Assembly: GCA_963580285.1 (NCBI GenBank)
Contig: CAUZLF010000247.1
Coordinates: 62,001-126,000, forward strand
Origin: Lucinisca nassula
Taxonomy: Eukaryota > Mollusca > Bivalvia > Lucinida > Lucinidae
Length of the DNA stretch: 64,000 bases
Reading direction: 5' to 3'
Below the pieces are notes generated by a model. That model had not been told where the DNA came from. It saw nothing but the letters and a program-made list of their open reading frames with translations, and searched no databases. The position numbers and the translations under genes are program-made. Below are positions 21,982 through 31,745 of the stretch, in pieces. Within the stretch, counting starts at the first letter, position 1. Each line of letters starts with the position of its first letter.

Positions 21982-22194
21982 TTAACCATTATCTTGCTGT
22001 TCACGACAACCCCTATCTTTGCAAACAGTGTAGATCCAGATCAGATGGCTTCTGAAGAAGCCATCTGATCAGGATCTACACTGTTTGTCATTCAGTTTAT
22101 GAATTTGTAGCAATAAATTACATCAAGTAATCTGATTGGTTCAAAGTCAGACATGGGTGTGGCTAAATTGAATATTCAGCAAGAGAAGGGTTAA
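21982..22194. mobile_element. piggyBac-like MITE, family M1
   Basis: Bounded by TTAA on both sides, with inverted ends TTAACCATTATCTTGCTG and CAGCAAGAGAAGGGTTAA. It contains a long hairpin centred near 22053 (AGATGGCTTCTGAAGAAGCC). Other copies: 28230-28563, 53585-53781 and 57981-58112. TTAA duplication and TTAACC ends fit the piggyBac superfamily. No transposase. Confidence 0.75.
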
Positions 22195-22324
22195 TAGATA
22201 CTAGCTAAAAAAAGACGCTGTGTTGAACTAATCAACGATGTTTTCATTAATAAATCTTGTTTATTTTACACTGTGTAAAATCTATAATTATTGAAAAGTA
22301 AACAGGAGGACAGGTGCTTTCATG

Positions 22325-22612
22325 AATCGGCCCCCGCCTATTGGGGCTTGAAGAAATAAATGGGCTGCATGATGCTTCCACTAGGAGCTGAAACCGACCG
22401 CACACGAGTACTGGTATCTAAGCCTGCCCAGGTAAAGCGGTGCGAGTTGGACCGTCCATGCTTATAGACCTATTGGTTTTATCTGGCGACAGGGCTTGAG
22501 GTGTCATTTCATCTCAGTGTTGGTTAAAAATCCCACAAAACTGGAAGCAACGTCTCCAAAATGACCTATACAGTGTTGACGGGGACGTTAAATCTCAAAT
22601 CAAACAAACAAA
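22325..22612 (-). repeat. Dispersed repeat R-B
   Basis: Reverse-oriented copy from GGCCCCCGCC to a CAAATCAAACAAACAAA tail at about 22598-22612. Confidence 0.75.
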
Positions 22613-22644
22613 GCATTCATGAAATAAATTAATAAAAGAAACAA

Positions 22645-22880
22645 GTTGTCAGCCTCGATAGCTCAGTGATTATCGCCTTCGACTTATGATCGAGTGGTTG
22701 TGGGTTCGAATATGGCCATTGGAGGCGAGGTGTGTCCTTGGGCAAGACACGTTATGGCAATGCCCCACTAGACACAGGTGTAAATGTAAAAGTCACTGCC
22801 TCTCTCTCCCGCGCGTGATAACATCCGGAATGAGTGTTAAAGCTTGGAGCTTTCATTGCAATCGAACAAAAATAAATTGG
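22645..22880 (+). mobile_element. tRNA-derived SINE, family S3
   Basis: tRNA-like head with GATAGCTCAGTGATTATCGC (A box), anticodon arm GACTTATGATCGAG and GGGTTCGAATA (B box). It is followed by GTGTCCTTGGGCAAGACACG, which resembles the Deu-type core of some animal SINEs. It ends AT-rich near 22880. A related copy is at 42118-42355. Target duplications were not resolved. Confidence 0.7.
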
Positions 22881-22889
22881 TAGATACAA

Positions 22890-23029
22890 CACGTCGCTAG
22901 GGCAACGTCAAATCAACGTCGGTGCAACGTCATGACGTTGCACTGACGTTGATATGACGTTGCATAAACGTCATGACGTTGTACCGACGTTGATGTGACG
23001 TAAGAACTACGTCATGTGCCTGCTGGGCA
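22890..23029. mobile_element. MITE family M4 (TGACGT-rich), truncated at left
   Basis: Contains repeated CGTCATGACGTTG and CGACGTTGAT words in both orientations and ends TGTGCCTGCTGGGC. AGATACAA is present on both sides (22882-22889 and 23029-23036), a probable 8-bp target duplication pointing to a hAT-like origin. The complete copy is at 24687-24820. Confidence 0.65.
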
Positions 23030-23159
23030 GATACAATATTTACTTGCATCGGCAGTTTTATTTTTTGTCAATGACGCTATTTACAATGCCAGTCATAGGA
23101 ACAGAGTTCACTCATAAAAAAAGTAGAAGTAAAACAAAGATCAGGAATCGATACAATTA

Positions 23160-24126
23160 ACTTACTCCACCCACCAAAGACACCAAAGGGAAAGAAATAC
23201 AAACATTATGAGACCAGACCATAATGGAAACCTAAACAAAGGAAGGCCATAAGGACAGTTACTTTCCCACAAAATGGCCATATGGCCATCCAAAATTAAA
23301 AGACACAAGTGATACACACAGTAAGTAACAAACAACAACATAAATAAATCACCACAGAAGAACCGCCTTGGAACGGTCAGTGGAAAGATTTCCACTGGGG
23401 GGCTTAAATCGATTTTACGTGGCCACAATCCTCGCCCTTACTTCCGTCGCGAGTTAGACAAATAATTTGTTCAGTCCGCATGAAGGCCTCCTAACTCATC
23501 AGTGCAACATCTCCGTGAACACAAAAAATCAAAGAACCACAGAGGTGAGACAACGGTGAGGACTCGACAGCAAGAAACCACAGAAATGCTGGAGCAAAAG
23601 AAAACCAACAGTTAGACTCCGATGGACCCGACCAGAGACAGAGCATCAGGCACCAACCAACATTACCAAGAATTAGATCTCTCTAGTTCTCAATAAGCCT
23701 TTAAGTTGGAGCCGTCATAGAATCTGAGGCCTGACCCACCGGCGTGCAATTAAAGAGGGAAGCAAAGTTACCAACCGTGATTGGGTTCACTACCATGCAT
23801 GCAGTCTGTCGTATAACATCCATGTTGTACCCAATCTTTTTATATCGAAGAATGATTTTACGAAATTGGGTGCTGAAGTCATTGCGGTTATATATTTTTT
23901 TGAATTTATATACTAAGTCACCATAAAATTCGGGTTCCGATAGACCTTGTTGCAGAAGAGATTTAAGTCCAATATTGAATTTTGAAATTAAATCAGATTC
24001 TAACATGACGTTAACGTTTTTCCCATTGAACCCAGTGGAAACGTCAGCGTTTGCAAATATGCAATAATTCACGTCGTCAACGTGGTGCGTGCAATTTGGC
24101 GTCATCGTGACGTTGCATGTAAACAT
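23160..24126 (-). CDS. Uncharacterised ORF plus downstream region, probably element-derived
   Basis: On the minus strand an ATG at 24126 opens a 141-codon frame ending at 23701. The peptide has EFYGDLVYKFKKIYN, FRKIILRYKKIGYNMDVIRQ and NPITVGNFASLFN segments. It starts with Cys/His/Asn-rich sequence and ends SDSMTAPT. Composition and codon pattern look like real coding sequence. The 540 bases after the stop contain AAGCCCCCCAGTGGAAATC and a hairpin-like GTGGAAATCTTTCCAC. I suspect the 3' end of a retrotransposon ORF and its untranslated region, but I cannot name the family. The entry includes that tail; the coding part is 23701-24126. Confidence 0.4.
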
Positions 24127-24216
24127 TTCCTTCTGTCGACATCCGCTGCAAAATAGTCCCCAAGATAACGCTTTGTTACTTCTGTATTTCAGTTTAGCAT
24201 CATATTAGAATCGAAA

Positions 24217-24383
24217 TAATTTCCACGCACCCGGTGTGTTATCGTGATTAACACACGGTGTTGTCGGGCAGATGCGAATATTAATTCACTCCGGCTTCGC
24301 CGTCGTGAATTAATATTTCGCAATCTGCCCTCCAACACCGTGTGTTAATCACAATAACACACGGTACGTGGAGATTATTTCTT
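24217..24383. mobile_element. Foldback MITE next to a host exon
   Basis: Near-perfect inverted arms of about 70 bp (left with GTGATTAACACACGGTGTTG, right with CAACACCGTGTGTTAATCAC) around a short GGCTTCGCC loop. It lies 48 bp downstream, in gene sense, of the nuclear-receptor exon donor at 24430. Confidence 0.75.
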
Positions 24384-24430
24384 AAATGGCGTCAATAAAA
24401 TTTTGAAAATGCTTTGCGTAGTCTGCCTAC

Positions 24431-24658
24431 CTGTGAACGTCAAAATTACAGCCGCTAATACGGCCTCCTCTTCTTGACTCAGGTGCAGACTTATAATCTT
24501 ATGTTTAGCTCTGTGCTTCTCCAACACAAAATCTTTCTTTACTATGTATTCTAGCTCGTCCATATGCATATGTTTTCCCCAAGGAGTGGTGGTCACGTTT
24601 ATGTCTTTGTTGAACAAAACATTGTGACCAGACAGTAGGCTACAGTCGATCCTTGATG
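24431..24658 (-). CDS. Nuclear hormone receptor ligand-binding domain, second visible exon
   Basis: 228 bp with an acceptor TTTTTCAG before 24658 and a donor G|GTAGGC at 24430. Read from the phase left by the upstream exon (one base carried over) it is open throughout. It begins SRIDCSLLSGHNVLFN, then NVTTTPWGKHMHMDELEY, and ends LHLSQEEEAVLAAVILTFTG. The last segment matches the helix 7-8 region of nuclear receptors (L..EE...L.A..L...DR). With the exon at 27813-28041 it covers the middle of the fold. It again ends in phase 1, so further exons coding helices 9-12 must lie downstream; none was identified. The neighbouring intron ends are crowded by MITEs. Confidence 0.78.
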
Positions 24659-24686
24659 CTGAAAAATTGAAAAGCTAAAATAACCA

Positions 24687-24820
24687 CCCAGCAGGCACAT
24701 GGCGTAATTGTGACGTCACATCTACGTCGGTACAACGTCATGACGTTTATGAAACGTCAAAACTACATCCGTTGCACCGACGTTAATTTGACGTTGCCCT
24801 AGCGACGTGTGCCTGCTGGG
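24687..24820. mobile_element. MITE family M4, complete
   Basis: Terminal inverted repeats CCCAGCAGGCACA and TGTGCCTGCTGGG, 134 bp, internally made of inverted ACGTCA/TGACGT words. It sits only 28 bases from the 3' splice site of the nuclear-receptor exon at 24658. Confidence 0.8.
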
Positions 24821-24842
24821 ACTTGTATATGCGTCTTTGTTC

Positions 24843-25135
24843 GTTTGATTTTATGTTTAACGTCCCCGTCAACACTGTATGGGTCATTATGGAGACGTTG
24901 CTTCCAATTTTGTGGGACTTTTACCCGACATTGATATGAAATGACATCTCAAACCATATCGCCCAATGAAACCAATAGGGTTTAAAAACATGGACGGTAC
25001 GACTCGCTCTGCTTTGCCTGGGCAGGCTTAGATCCTCTAAGCGGTTTACATGTACCAGTACTTGCGCGGTCTGTTTCAGCTCTGCCTGGAAGCATCTTGC
25101 AGCCCAATCTATTTCTTCAAGCCCCGATGGTCGGG
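24843..25135 (+). repeat. Dispersed repeat R-B
   Basis: Nearly full copy, from GTTTGATTTTATGTTTAACG to CAAGCCCCGATGGTCGGGG, within the nuclear-receptor intron. Confidence 0.75.
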
Positions 25136-25271
25136 GCCCAAGCCGACATTTGTTAGAAGGCTTATTGTCGCATAGGCGATCACCAATGGCTCTGGCAAGA
25201 CAGCGCATGCTCACAGACACGATGAAGAGATATGCAAGAAGTCACGTGACCAGCCCTATTAGTTGGCTGAC

Positions 25272-25519
25272 CATCACGAAAACACGCTTAAATAATTTTG
25301 ACACCCTTGAAACCCACTTTTATCTAGTAGAACTGGGGTTTACAAGGGTACATCTTATTTGTCTTATTTATCCTCTAATGTATGAGGCGGTTCTAACGTG
25401 CCGCCCACAATCTATATTTTGAGCAGAAATAAGAAAAATATCACAATTTTTCATCTAAAAAATTTCGTTTTTTGGCGGTTTACTTTACAATGTACTTGTA
25501 TACGTGTGTTTTTGTAATG
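25272..25519. mobile_element. MITE family M3
   Basis: Ends CATCACGAAAACACGC and GTGTGTTTTTGTAATG are inverted. Internal blocks are the CCCACTTTTATCTAGTAGAACTGGGGTT hairpin region and GAGGCGGTTCTAACG. Other copies: 28636-28917, 34580-34861, 63152-63389, and pieces at 29400-29575 and 54350-54640. Confidence 0.65.
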
Positions 25520-25587
25520 ATAAAGAAGGGGCCCCGAGGGAGTTTCATTCAAAAATGAATACATACAACATACCTTCCCCCCCCCCC

Positions 25588-25895
25588 CCCCCCCCCCACA
25601 TCGGGGCTTGAAGAAATATATGGGCTGCATGATGCTTCCACGCTGAGCTGAAACCGACCCGCAATGGTAAACCGCTTAGAGGATCAAACCCTGCCCAGGC
25701 AAAGCGGTTCCGGCGAGTCGGCCCGTCCATGCTTATAAACCCTATTGGTTTCATTAGGCGGCAGGGATTGAGATGTCATTTCATCTCAATGTCGGGTAAA
25801 AGTCCCACAAAATTGGAAGCAACGTCTTCAAAATGACCTTTACAGTGTTGACGGGGACATTAAACCTCAAATCAAACAAACAAACAATCAACATA
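25588..25895 (-). repeat. Dispersed repeat R-B after a poly(C) tract
   Basis: Reverse copy ending CAAATCAAACAAACAAAC. Its GC end abuts a run of about 28 C (25570-25598), whose exact length is doubtful in an assembly. Confidence 0.75.
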
Positions 25896-26164
25896 CCTTA
25901 ATTTGATAGACAATCATAAATTCTGTCACTGCATCAACCCAATTATGTATCATCATCATTTAGGCACGCCTTTATATTTATAACCCCATTAAACCCCACT
26001 TTAATATAATATATATTAAATATTATTTAAACAGGGATTTACACGAGTATTCAGTTCTGCTCAAAAACAGAGAATGTGGGTAGTTGATACAGCCGCCTTG
26101 CCTGTGCATGGTATGTTACATTTGTTTGTTTAGCGAAATATTCATTACGCTGACCCATCCGTGT

Positions 26165-26222
26165 GACATAATTGAGGTAATGGCCAAATATGACCGACTC
26201 AGTAGGAGAAGATAGATAGACA
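26165..26222 (+). repeat. LINE 3'-end fragment
   Basis: TTGAGGTAATGGCC, ATGACCGACTCAGTAGGAG and AGATAGATAG match the last bases of the LINE at 42540-43428, including the AGAT-type tail. The rest of 25900-26570 shows no gene. Confidence 0.6.
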
Positions 26223-26573
26223 TGGTGTATTCTTTCATATCCCGAAATGGCTTCTGTCCTGATGAAAATTTGTATTCTAACACAGCGCGCCTATATAGGC
26301 AATGGAAAATAACTGTGTTTTATTCTGCAACAAATCACAGCTCGGAAGAGCGTGACGAGTGACGTCATTCAAAGCTGCAAATTTATGATGTCACTAGTCG
26401 TTTCCTTGACGTTAGACGGTGTAACGTCATTTTATCGCATCGAAAACGTAAGAAAATGATATAAATGCATGTGTTTCAGTCGATAATTTTAGCGGGATTT
26501 CTTCTAACAATGGCGCAAAGTTGTGAGATTTTGAAGGAAACAACAGCATTATTGCCGATTTTCAGCCTGTTAG

Positions 26574-26748
26574 AATCGAAATAGATCAGCTCTAGTCTGT
26601 GATTTGTTGAGTAATAAATCACAGTTTGTCGGTCAGTTGTAAGTAGACAAATCACGTGCGCTACGCGCTTGTGATTTGTCTACTTTACAACTGACCTCCA
26701 AACTGTGATTTATTACACAACAAATCACAGCTAGAGCTAATCTATTTC
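26574..26748. mobile_element. Foldback MITE
   Basis: Arms of about 85 bp: CTGTGATTTGTTGAGTAATA and AATCACAGTTTG on the left face TATTACACAACAAATCACAG on the right, around CACGTGCGCTACGCGC. The left flank AGAATCGAAATA is shared with the foldback element at 24217. Confidence 0.75.
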
Positions 26749-26778
26749 TTAAATAATTTTCTTGTTTAAACTAATAAC

Positions 26779-27222
26779 CATCACGTGGACAAGTCCGTGA
26801 AATGAATACCCCCCTTTACCCCACTTGATATAGAGATAACTGGGGTTTACGGGGGTATTCATAAGTTTTCTTATTTTTACTCCAAGACATAGGTTGTGGA
26901 TACTCGTTAGAACCGCCTCATTGAGGCGGTTCTAATGAGCACCCATGACCTATGTTTGCAATATTCATAAGAAAAATATCACGGATTTCAATCAGAAAAG
27001 TAGCCATTTTGGAGATGAGAAAAATGGACAATGTCACACGGGTGAGTTATCGCAATGATAGGCTGTGGGTGCTCTTTAGAACCGCCTCATTGAGGCGGTT
27101 CTAAACAGTACCCACAACCCATGTCTTGGAGCAGAAATAAGCCAAAAAAAAAATAAACCCCAGTTTTCTCTATATAAAGTGAGAATTAGAGGGGTGTTCA
27201 TTTCACGGACTTGTGAACATGA
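26779..27222. mobile_element. M3-related MITE with duplicated hairpin block
   Basis: The ends CATCACGTGGACAAGTCCGT and TTCACGGACTTGTGAACATG are inverted. Inside, the GAACCGCCTCATTGAGGCGG hairpin appears twice (26908-26933 and 27078-27103), so the element has an internal duplication or is two copies fused. Confidence 0.65.
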
Positions 27223-27269
27223 AGATTGCAAGAAAGATGAATAAATAGAGGATCTTACATGAGTGTTCA

Positions 27270-27758
27270 TGTATTATTGAATTTATTGAACGAGTTGTAG
27301 AAATGGGATATAATGCGAGGCTTTGCCGAGCATTTTATTTCTTTTCCTCAACGAGTTTAATGTCATATAATGTCATATGATGCCATATGATCTAAAATAG
27401 AATCTTGCATTTGTGTTCATGTATTATTGCATTTATTAAACGAGTTGTAGAAAAGGGATATAATGCGAGGCTTTGCCGAGCATTTTAACCCTTTTCCTCA
27501 ACGAGTTTAATAAATTCAATAATACATGAGCACAAATGCAAGATTCTATTTTAGATCATATGACATTTAAAACGCATTTTATTCACGATTGTTTAATAAA
27601 AATGTCAATATTCTGCCATTAGTAAACTCGACATCGTTACGTGTAACGTAACGGGACATATCTAACTAATTTGCATATTTCATCCACCAGTTGATTATCG
27701 AATTTATTACATGGCGTTATTACATTCTCAGACGTGACGTCATATGATAAATAGAAAT
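27270..27758. mobile_element. Foldback element M5
   Basis: Contains GCGAGGCTTTGCCGAGCATTTT twice (27316 and 27456 regions) and long inverted arms (AATAGAATCTTGCATTTGTG against CACAAATGCAAGATTCTATT), then a tail ending GACGTCATATGATAAATAG. An inverted relative is at 29999-30366. Confidence 0.65.
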
Positions 27759-27812
27759 TTTGTCCTTATGAATCTTCGTTTTTTTTTTGTTTTTTTTTTC
27801 TTTTCAGTTTAC

Positions 27813-28041
27813 CTTTAATTAAGTTAGCCTGATCTTGAAGCGACAATTCCCTGAATCCAGGAATACACTTCGCAAACTCTACTAGCTTGGCTATCTTGTC
27901 TTCAAAATACTTCACCGCTTCTACAATATGCTCTTTTCTGTTATCCAGTTCAATACCAGTAGTGTTGTACAACTCAAAATACTCTTCTCTTGTAATAGGG
28001 CGTCTAAGACCAAACAGTTCTCGTTTTAATGTGTATTCTTC
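27813..28041 (-). CDS. Nuclear hormone receptor ligand-binding domain, first visible exon
   Basis: 229 bp between a strong acceptor (TTTTGTTTTCTGTTGCCAG) and donor (AAAG|GTAAAC). The frame is open from the first base: EEYTLKRELFGLRRPI, then ELYNTTGIELDN, then the diagnostic nuclear-receptor signature LVEFAKCIPGFRELSLQDQ and ANLIK. That signature spans helices 3-5 of the ligand-binding domain, where coactivators dock. The residue pattern is closest in my memory to NR1-type receptors such as the Rev-erb group, but I do not assign a subfamily. It leaves one base for the next exon, matching the exon at 24431-24658. The DNA-binding-domain exons, expected at higher coordinates, were not found. Confidence 0.83.
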
Positions 28042-28102
28042 CTGGCAACAGAAAACAAAACAAGCTGCCTAGCCGGAATTGAATTATTATTATTATATTA
28101 TT

Positions 28103-28218
28103 GATCAAGTAATTTCGTATTGGCCCAGTTACAGGTCCGAGGTCTGCTATATTGGCACGAGGCCGAGGCCAATACAGCTTACCGAGGACCTGTAACTGGG
28201 CCAATTCGAAATTACTCG
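28103..28218. mobile_element. Foldback MITE upstream of the receptor exon
   Basis: AATTTCGTATTGGCCCAG and TTACAGGTCC face GGACCTGTAA and CTGGGCCAATTCGAAATT. The inner GGCCGAGGCC region makes a second stem. It lies about 60 bp before the acceptor of the exon at 28041. Confidence 0.75.
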
Positions 28219-28229
28219 ATTAATGACAA

Positions 28230-28563
28230 TTAACTCTTATCATGCTGTTCACGACAACCCCTATCTTTGGAAACAGTGTAGATCAAGATCAGATGGCTTC
28301 TGAAGTTCAGAAGCCATCTGATCAGGATCTACACTGCTTGACATTAAGTTTATGGCTTTGTAAGAATAAATTACATCAAGTAATCTGATTGGTTCAAGTG
28401 TAGATCCAGATCAGATGGCTTCTGAAGAAGCCATCTATCAGGATCTACACTGCTTGACATTAAGTCTATGGCCTTTTAAGAATAGATTACATCAAGTAAT
28501 CTGATTGGTTCAAAGTCAGATATGGGTGTGGCTGAACTGAATATTCAGCAGGATAAGGGTTAA
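28230..28563. mobile_element. piggyBac-like MITE, family M1, internally duplicated
   Basis: TTAA-bounded, with ends TTAACTCTTATCATGCTG and CAGCAGGATAAGGGTTAA. The GTGTAGATC...GATCTACACT hairpin block occurs twice (28274-28336 and 28400-28452). Confidence 0.7.
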
Positions 28564-28635
28564 AAACATGATTATTGCTTTTTGACCTCAGTGTTAATAC
28601 GGATGACCTCCGAACAATACAGGATAGTCAATTAA

Positions 28636-28917
28636 CATCACGTGAACAAGTCGGTGAAACAAAGACCACCCTAAACCCCAGTTTATATAGCGAAAACTGG
28701 GGTTTAAGGGGGTAAACATTATTTTCCTTATTCCTGCTCCAAGACATAGGTTGTGCGTACTCGTTAGAACCGCCTCAATGAGTCGGTTCTAACGAGCACC
28801 CAAAACCCATGTTCCGAGTATAAATAAGAAAAATATCACAAATTTTCATCAGAAAAATTAACTTTTTTTGAGGTATGAAAAAATGCACTATATCATACGG
28901 ATGTGTTATCGTAATGA
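28636..28917. mobile_element. MITE family M3
   Basis: Inverted ends CATCACGTGAACAAGTCGGT and GTGTTATCGTAATG. Internal hairpins include TAGAACCGCCTCAATGAG with GTCGGTTCTAACG. Confidence 0.6.
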
Positions 28918-29621
28918 AAATAAGCCCCAAAAAGGTAAGTCTTTGTAAACACAACTTTCTTCTGGATGAATAAGGACAATATCAAACATACAGGCCACCT
29001 TTGGACCTAGAGCATTTTTGAAAAGTCCCAAACAGGGGTATAGCATCCCAGATACGTACTTGCGTACACGTTACAAACGTAAAGAAATAGACGACGAAGA
29101 AGAATAGCAAAAGCTATAAATTACCAAAACATGCCTATAACAATACAGTGTTTCGCCCCCGCCCATCGGGGCTTGGAGATTGATGAGGCGGTTCTAACGT
29201 GTACCCACAATCTATATTATGAGCAGAAATAAGAAAAATGTCACAAATTTTAAATGTACTCTGTATTTGTATAGGCGTGTTTTCGTAATGAAATATTAAG
29301 TTTAGTTGGTGTTAACAGCGAGCTTCATTGTAATTATTTAGAAAAAGGCCACTTCGGAATCAGTAAGGATACTACTATCTCGTGGGAGTGGTTCTCTAAT
29401 GCATATGTGGGGTATCATAGGGTTATTACCTCGATAAGGCGGTTCTAACGAGTGCCCACAGTCTATATTTGGAACAGAAATAAGAAAAATATCACAATTT
29501 TTCATCATAAAATTTTCATTTTTTCGGCGATAAAGATGGCAACGTATTTGTATAGGCGTGTTTGCGTAATGAATATTATTCTGAGTTGGGATATCAAAGG
29601 TTATGAGCATGTTTTCTGTTT
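28918..29621. other. Mixed M3 fragments, no gene seen
   Basis: A low-repeat stretch at 28930-29140 is followed by M3 pieces at about 29180-29290 and 29400-29575 (GGCGGTTCTAACG, AAGAAAAATATCACAATTTT, GTATAGGCGTGTTTGCGTAATG). Confidence 0.45.
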
Positions 29622-29880
29622 CTTTGATTTGAGGTTTAACGTCCCCGTCAACACTGTATAGGTCATTTTGGAGAAGTTGCTTCCAATTTTGTGGGACTTT
29701 TACCCGACATTGAGATGAAATGACATCTCAAGCCGTTCAGTCGCCCAATGAAACCAATAGGGTTTCAAAGCATGGATGGTGATTTGCCTGGGCAGGCTTA
29801 GATCCTCTAAGCAGTTTACCAGTACTCGTGTGCAGTCGGTTTCAGCTCTGCGTGGAAGCATCATGCAGCGCATCAATTTC
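29622..29880 (+). repeat. Dispersed repeat R-B
   Basis: Copy from TTTGATTTGAGGTTTAACGT to GCAGCGCATCAATTTCGGGC; the GC-rich end is diverged. Confidence 0.7.
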
Positions 29881-29998
29881 GGGCCTAGGACATGAGCGTG
29901 TGCTTGTTCACCGACAACCAACTGAGGGCATGAACGTGATTGTTCTACCATATCCCACCGAGTAACAGTATTCATCAATACCAGTGCAGAAGTAGGTT

Positions 29999-30366
29999 TA
30001 GCTATTTATCATATGACATCGCGTCTGAGAATGTAATTACGACCGTCACGTGTAATTAATTTGGTAATCCACTAGTGTATTAAATATGCAAGTTAGTTAG
30101 ATACGCCCCGTAACGTTACAAGTACGACGTCCTTAACGACGTCGTGGATTAATGCCATTTTTTGTAAAATAAACGTGAATAAAATGCGTTTAAAATGTCA
30201 TATGATAAATTAGAATCTTGCATTCGTGTTCATGAATTATAAAATGTATTAGACTCGTTGAGGAAAGTGGATTAAATGCTCGACGAAGCCTCGCATTTTA
30301 TCACTTTTCCGCCATGCGTTTAATGAATTAGATAATACAAGAACACTCATGTACATGTAAGATCCT
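29999..30366. mobile_element. Foldback element M5, inverted relative
   Basis: Begins with TATTTATCATATGACATCG, the inverse of the end of the copy at 27270-27758, and ends in the arms with AGAATCTTGCATTCGTG and TGCTCGACGAAGCCTCGCAT. A (TAT)n microsatellite follows at 30394-30437. Confidence 0.55.
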
Positions 30367-30394
30367 CTCTATATATTATTCTTTATTAACGGTA

Positions 30395-30439
<45 letters not shown>

Positions 30440-30626
30440 AATTATGCATTCTATCAGAATATGAGTGCGCAACAAATTTTTGCGCGACATTATTGCCATA
30501 AGACGTCATCATATACATGTATATTGTTGTATAATGTTAGCATTCAAAGATGCAATTTCAATACACAGAGGTTAATCAACCTTAGGTTTTATATGTAACT
30601 TTTACCACGCTCAGTCTCTGTGTGTT

Positions 30627-31148
30627 TGTTTGATTTGAGGTTTAACGTCCCCGCCAACACTATTTAGGTCATTTTGGACACGTTACTTCCAATTTTTGTG
30701 GGACGTTTAACCGACATTGAGGTTTTTATTGTTTTGGTTTTAGGGCCCTTTAAAGACTATTTCACTCATACCAAGCCGATCGTTAGTCAGAGGTTGGCGA
30801 AAACCGGAGTACCCGGAGAAAAAACACCTGAACTTCCCTTGCGGAACTTGGCGTGTCACATGTGACCCGAGCGAGGCTCGAACCACAGCGTTGAGAGACT
30901 TAATGATCAAGAGTCAGCGCTCTTAACCACTAGGCCACGGAGGCCTGTCCGACATTGAGATGAAATGACATCTCAATCCCTGTCGTCCAATGAAACCGAT
31001 AGGATTTATATGCATGGACTCGCACCCATTTTCCTAGGCAGGCTTAGACCTTCTAAGCGGTTTACCAGTACCCGTGTACGGTTGGTTTCAGCTGTGCGTA
31101 GAAGCATCATGCAGCCCAATCTATTTCTCCAAGCCCCGATGGGCGGGA
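30627..31148 (+). repeat. Dispersed repeat R-B split by a SINE
   Basis: The first part (30627-30721) runs from GTTTGATTTGAGGTTTAACG to CCGACATTGAG. The second part (30949-31148) continues with CCGACATTGAGATGAAATG to CCCCGATGGGCGGGAGC. The shared bases are the SINE target duplication, so the order of insertion is clear. Confidence 0.85.
30722..30948 (-). mobile_element. tRNA-derived SINE, family S2
   Basis: On the minus strand it has GGCCTCCGTGGCCTAGTGGT (A box), a B-box-like GGTTCGAGCC and then a core with CTCCGGGTACTCCGG. It is bracketed by 11-bp repeats CCGACATTGAG (30711-30721 and 30949-30959). Sister copy at 50316-50546. Confidence 0.85.
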
Positions 31149-31428
31149 GCAAACAGTTTCTTGGTGAATTCAGCAGATGACAAATTGTTGATATTTTTCT
31201 TATTTTTAGCAAAGAACCGTGAGGACTTGACATCTCATGCAAATTATCTCCATTGAAGACAGTCTGCATGAGTTGTCAAATTCTGTTTTCTGGGAAAATT
31301 AGAAAAAAAAAAATAAATAAAAATGTCGTCTACTCACGTCATTTTGCTCAAAAGCATAGACTAATTATTCAGGAATGAGACGGATCTAACGAGCTAACAC
31401 AATCTACATGTACGTTTATGCCTCGATG

Positions 31429-31431
<3 letters not shown>

Positions 31432-31501
<70 letters not shown>
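31432..31501. repeat. (GT)n microsatellite
   Basis: About 35 uninterrupted GT dinucleotides. Confidence 0.95.
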
Positions 31502-31505
<4 letters not shown>

Positions 31506-31689
31506 TCGGGTTTAACGTCGCTTTCAACAATTTTTCAGTCATATCACGACGGTGTCTGGTTGCGACAGGGGCCTCGATGTTAGAGCTTGGCTCGGGTCAT
31601 ATGTGATACGCCATGTTCAGCCATCACGAAAACACGCCTTTATATACTTTTGACCCCAATGAACCCCACTTTTATATAGTAAAAATGGG

Positions 31690-31712
31690 NNNNNNNNNNN
31701 NNNNNNNNNNNN
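31690..31712. other. Assembly gap (23 N)
   Basis: Unknown bases interrupt an M3-type MITE that begins at about 31621 (CATCACGAAAACACGCC). The sequence to the right belongs to a different context, so the join may be uncertain. Confidence 0.95.
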
Positions 31713-31745
31713 ATGGCTAACATCAAAGGCAAGGCCATATAAAAA

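Noticed and set aside
22645..22710. Functional tRNA gene
   Set aside because: The tRNA-like head continues into a SINE body and lacks a proper acceptor stem and 3' terminator. The same applies to 42118 and 58302.
28970..29107. Short plus-strand frame ending in TYLRTRYKRKEIDDEEE
   Set aside because: Only 45 codons, opened by a stop rather than a clear acceptor and without a recognised motif. It is intriguing but too weak to list as a gene.
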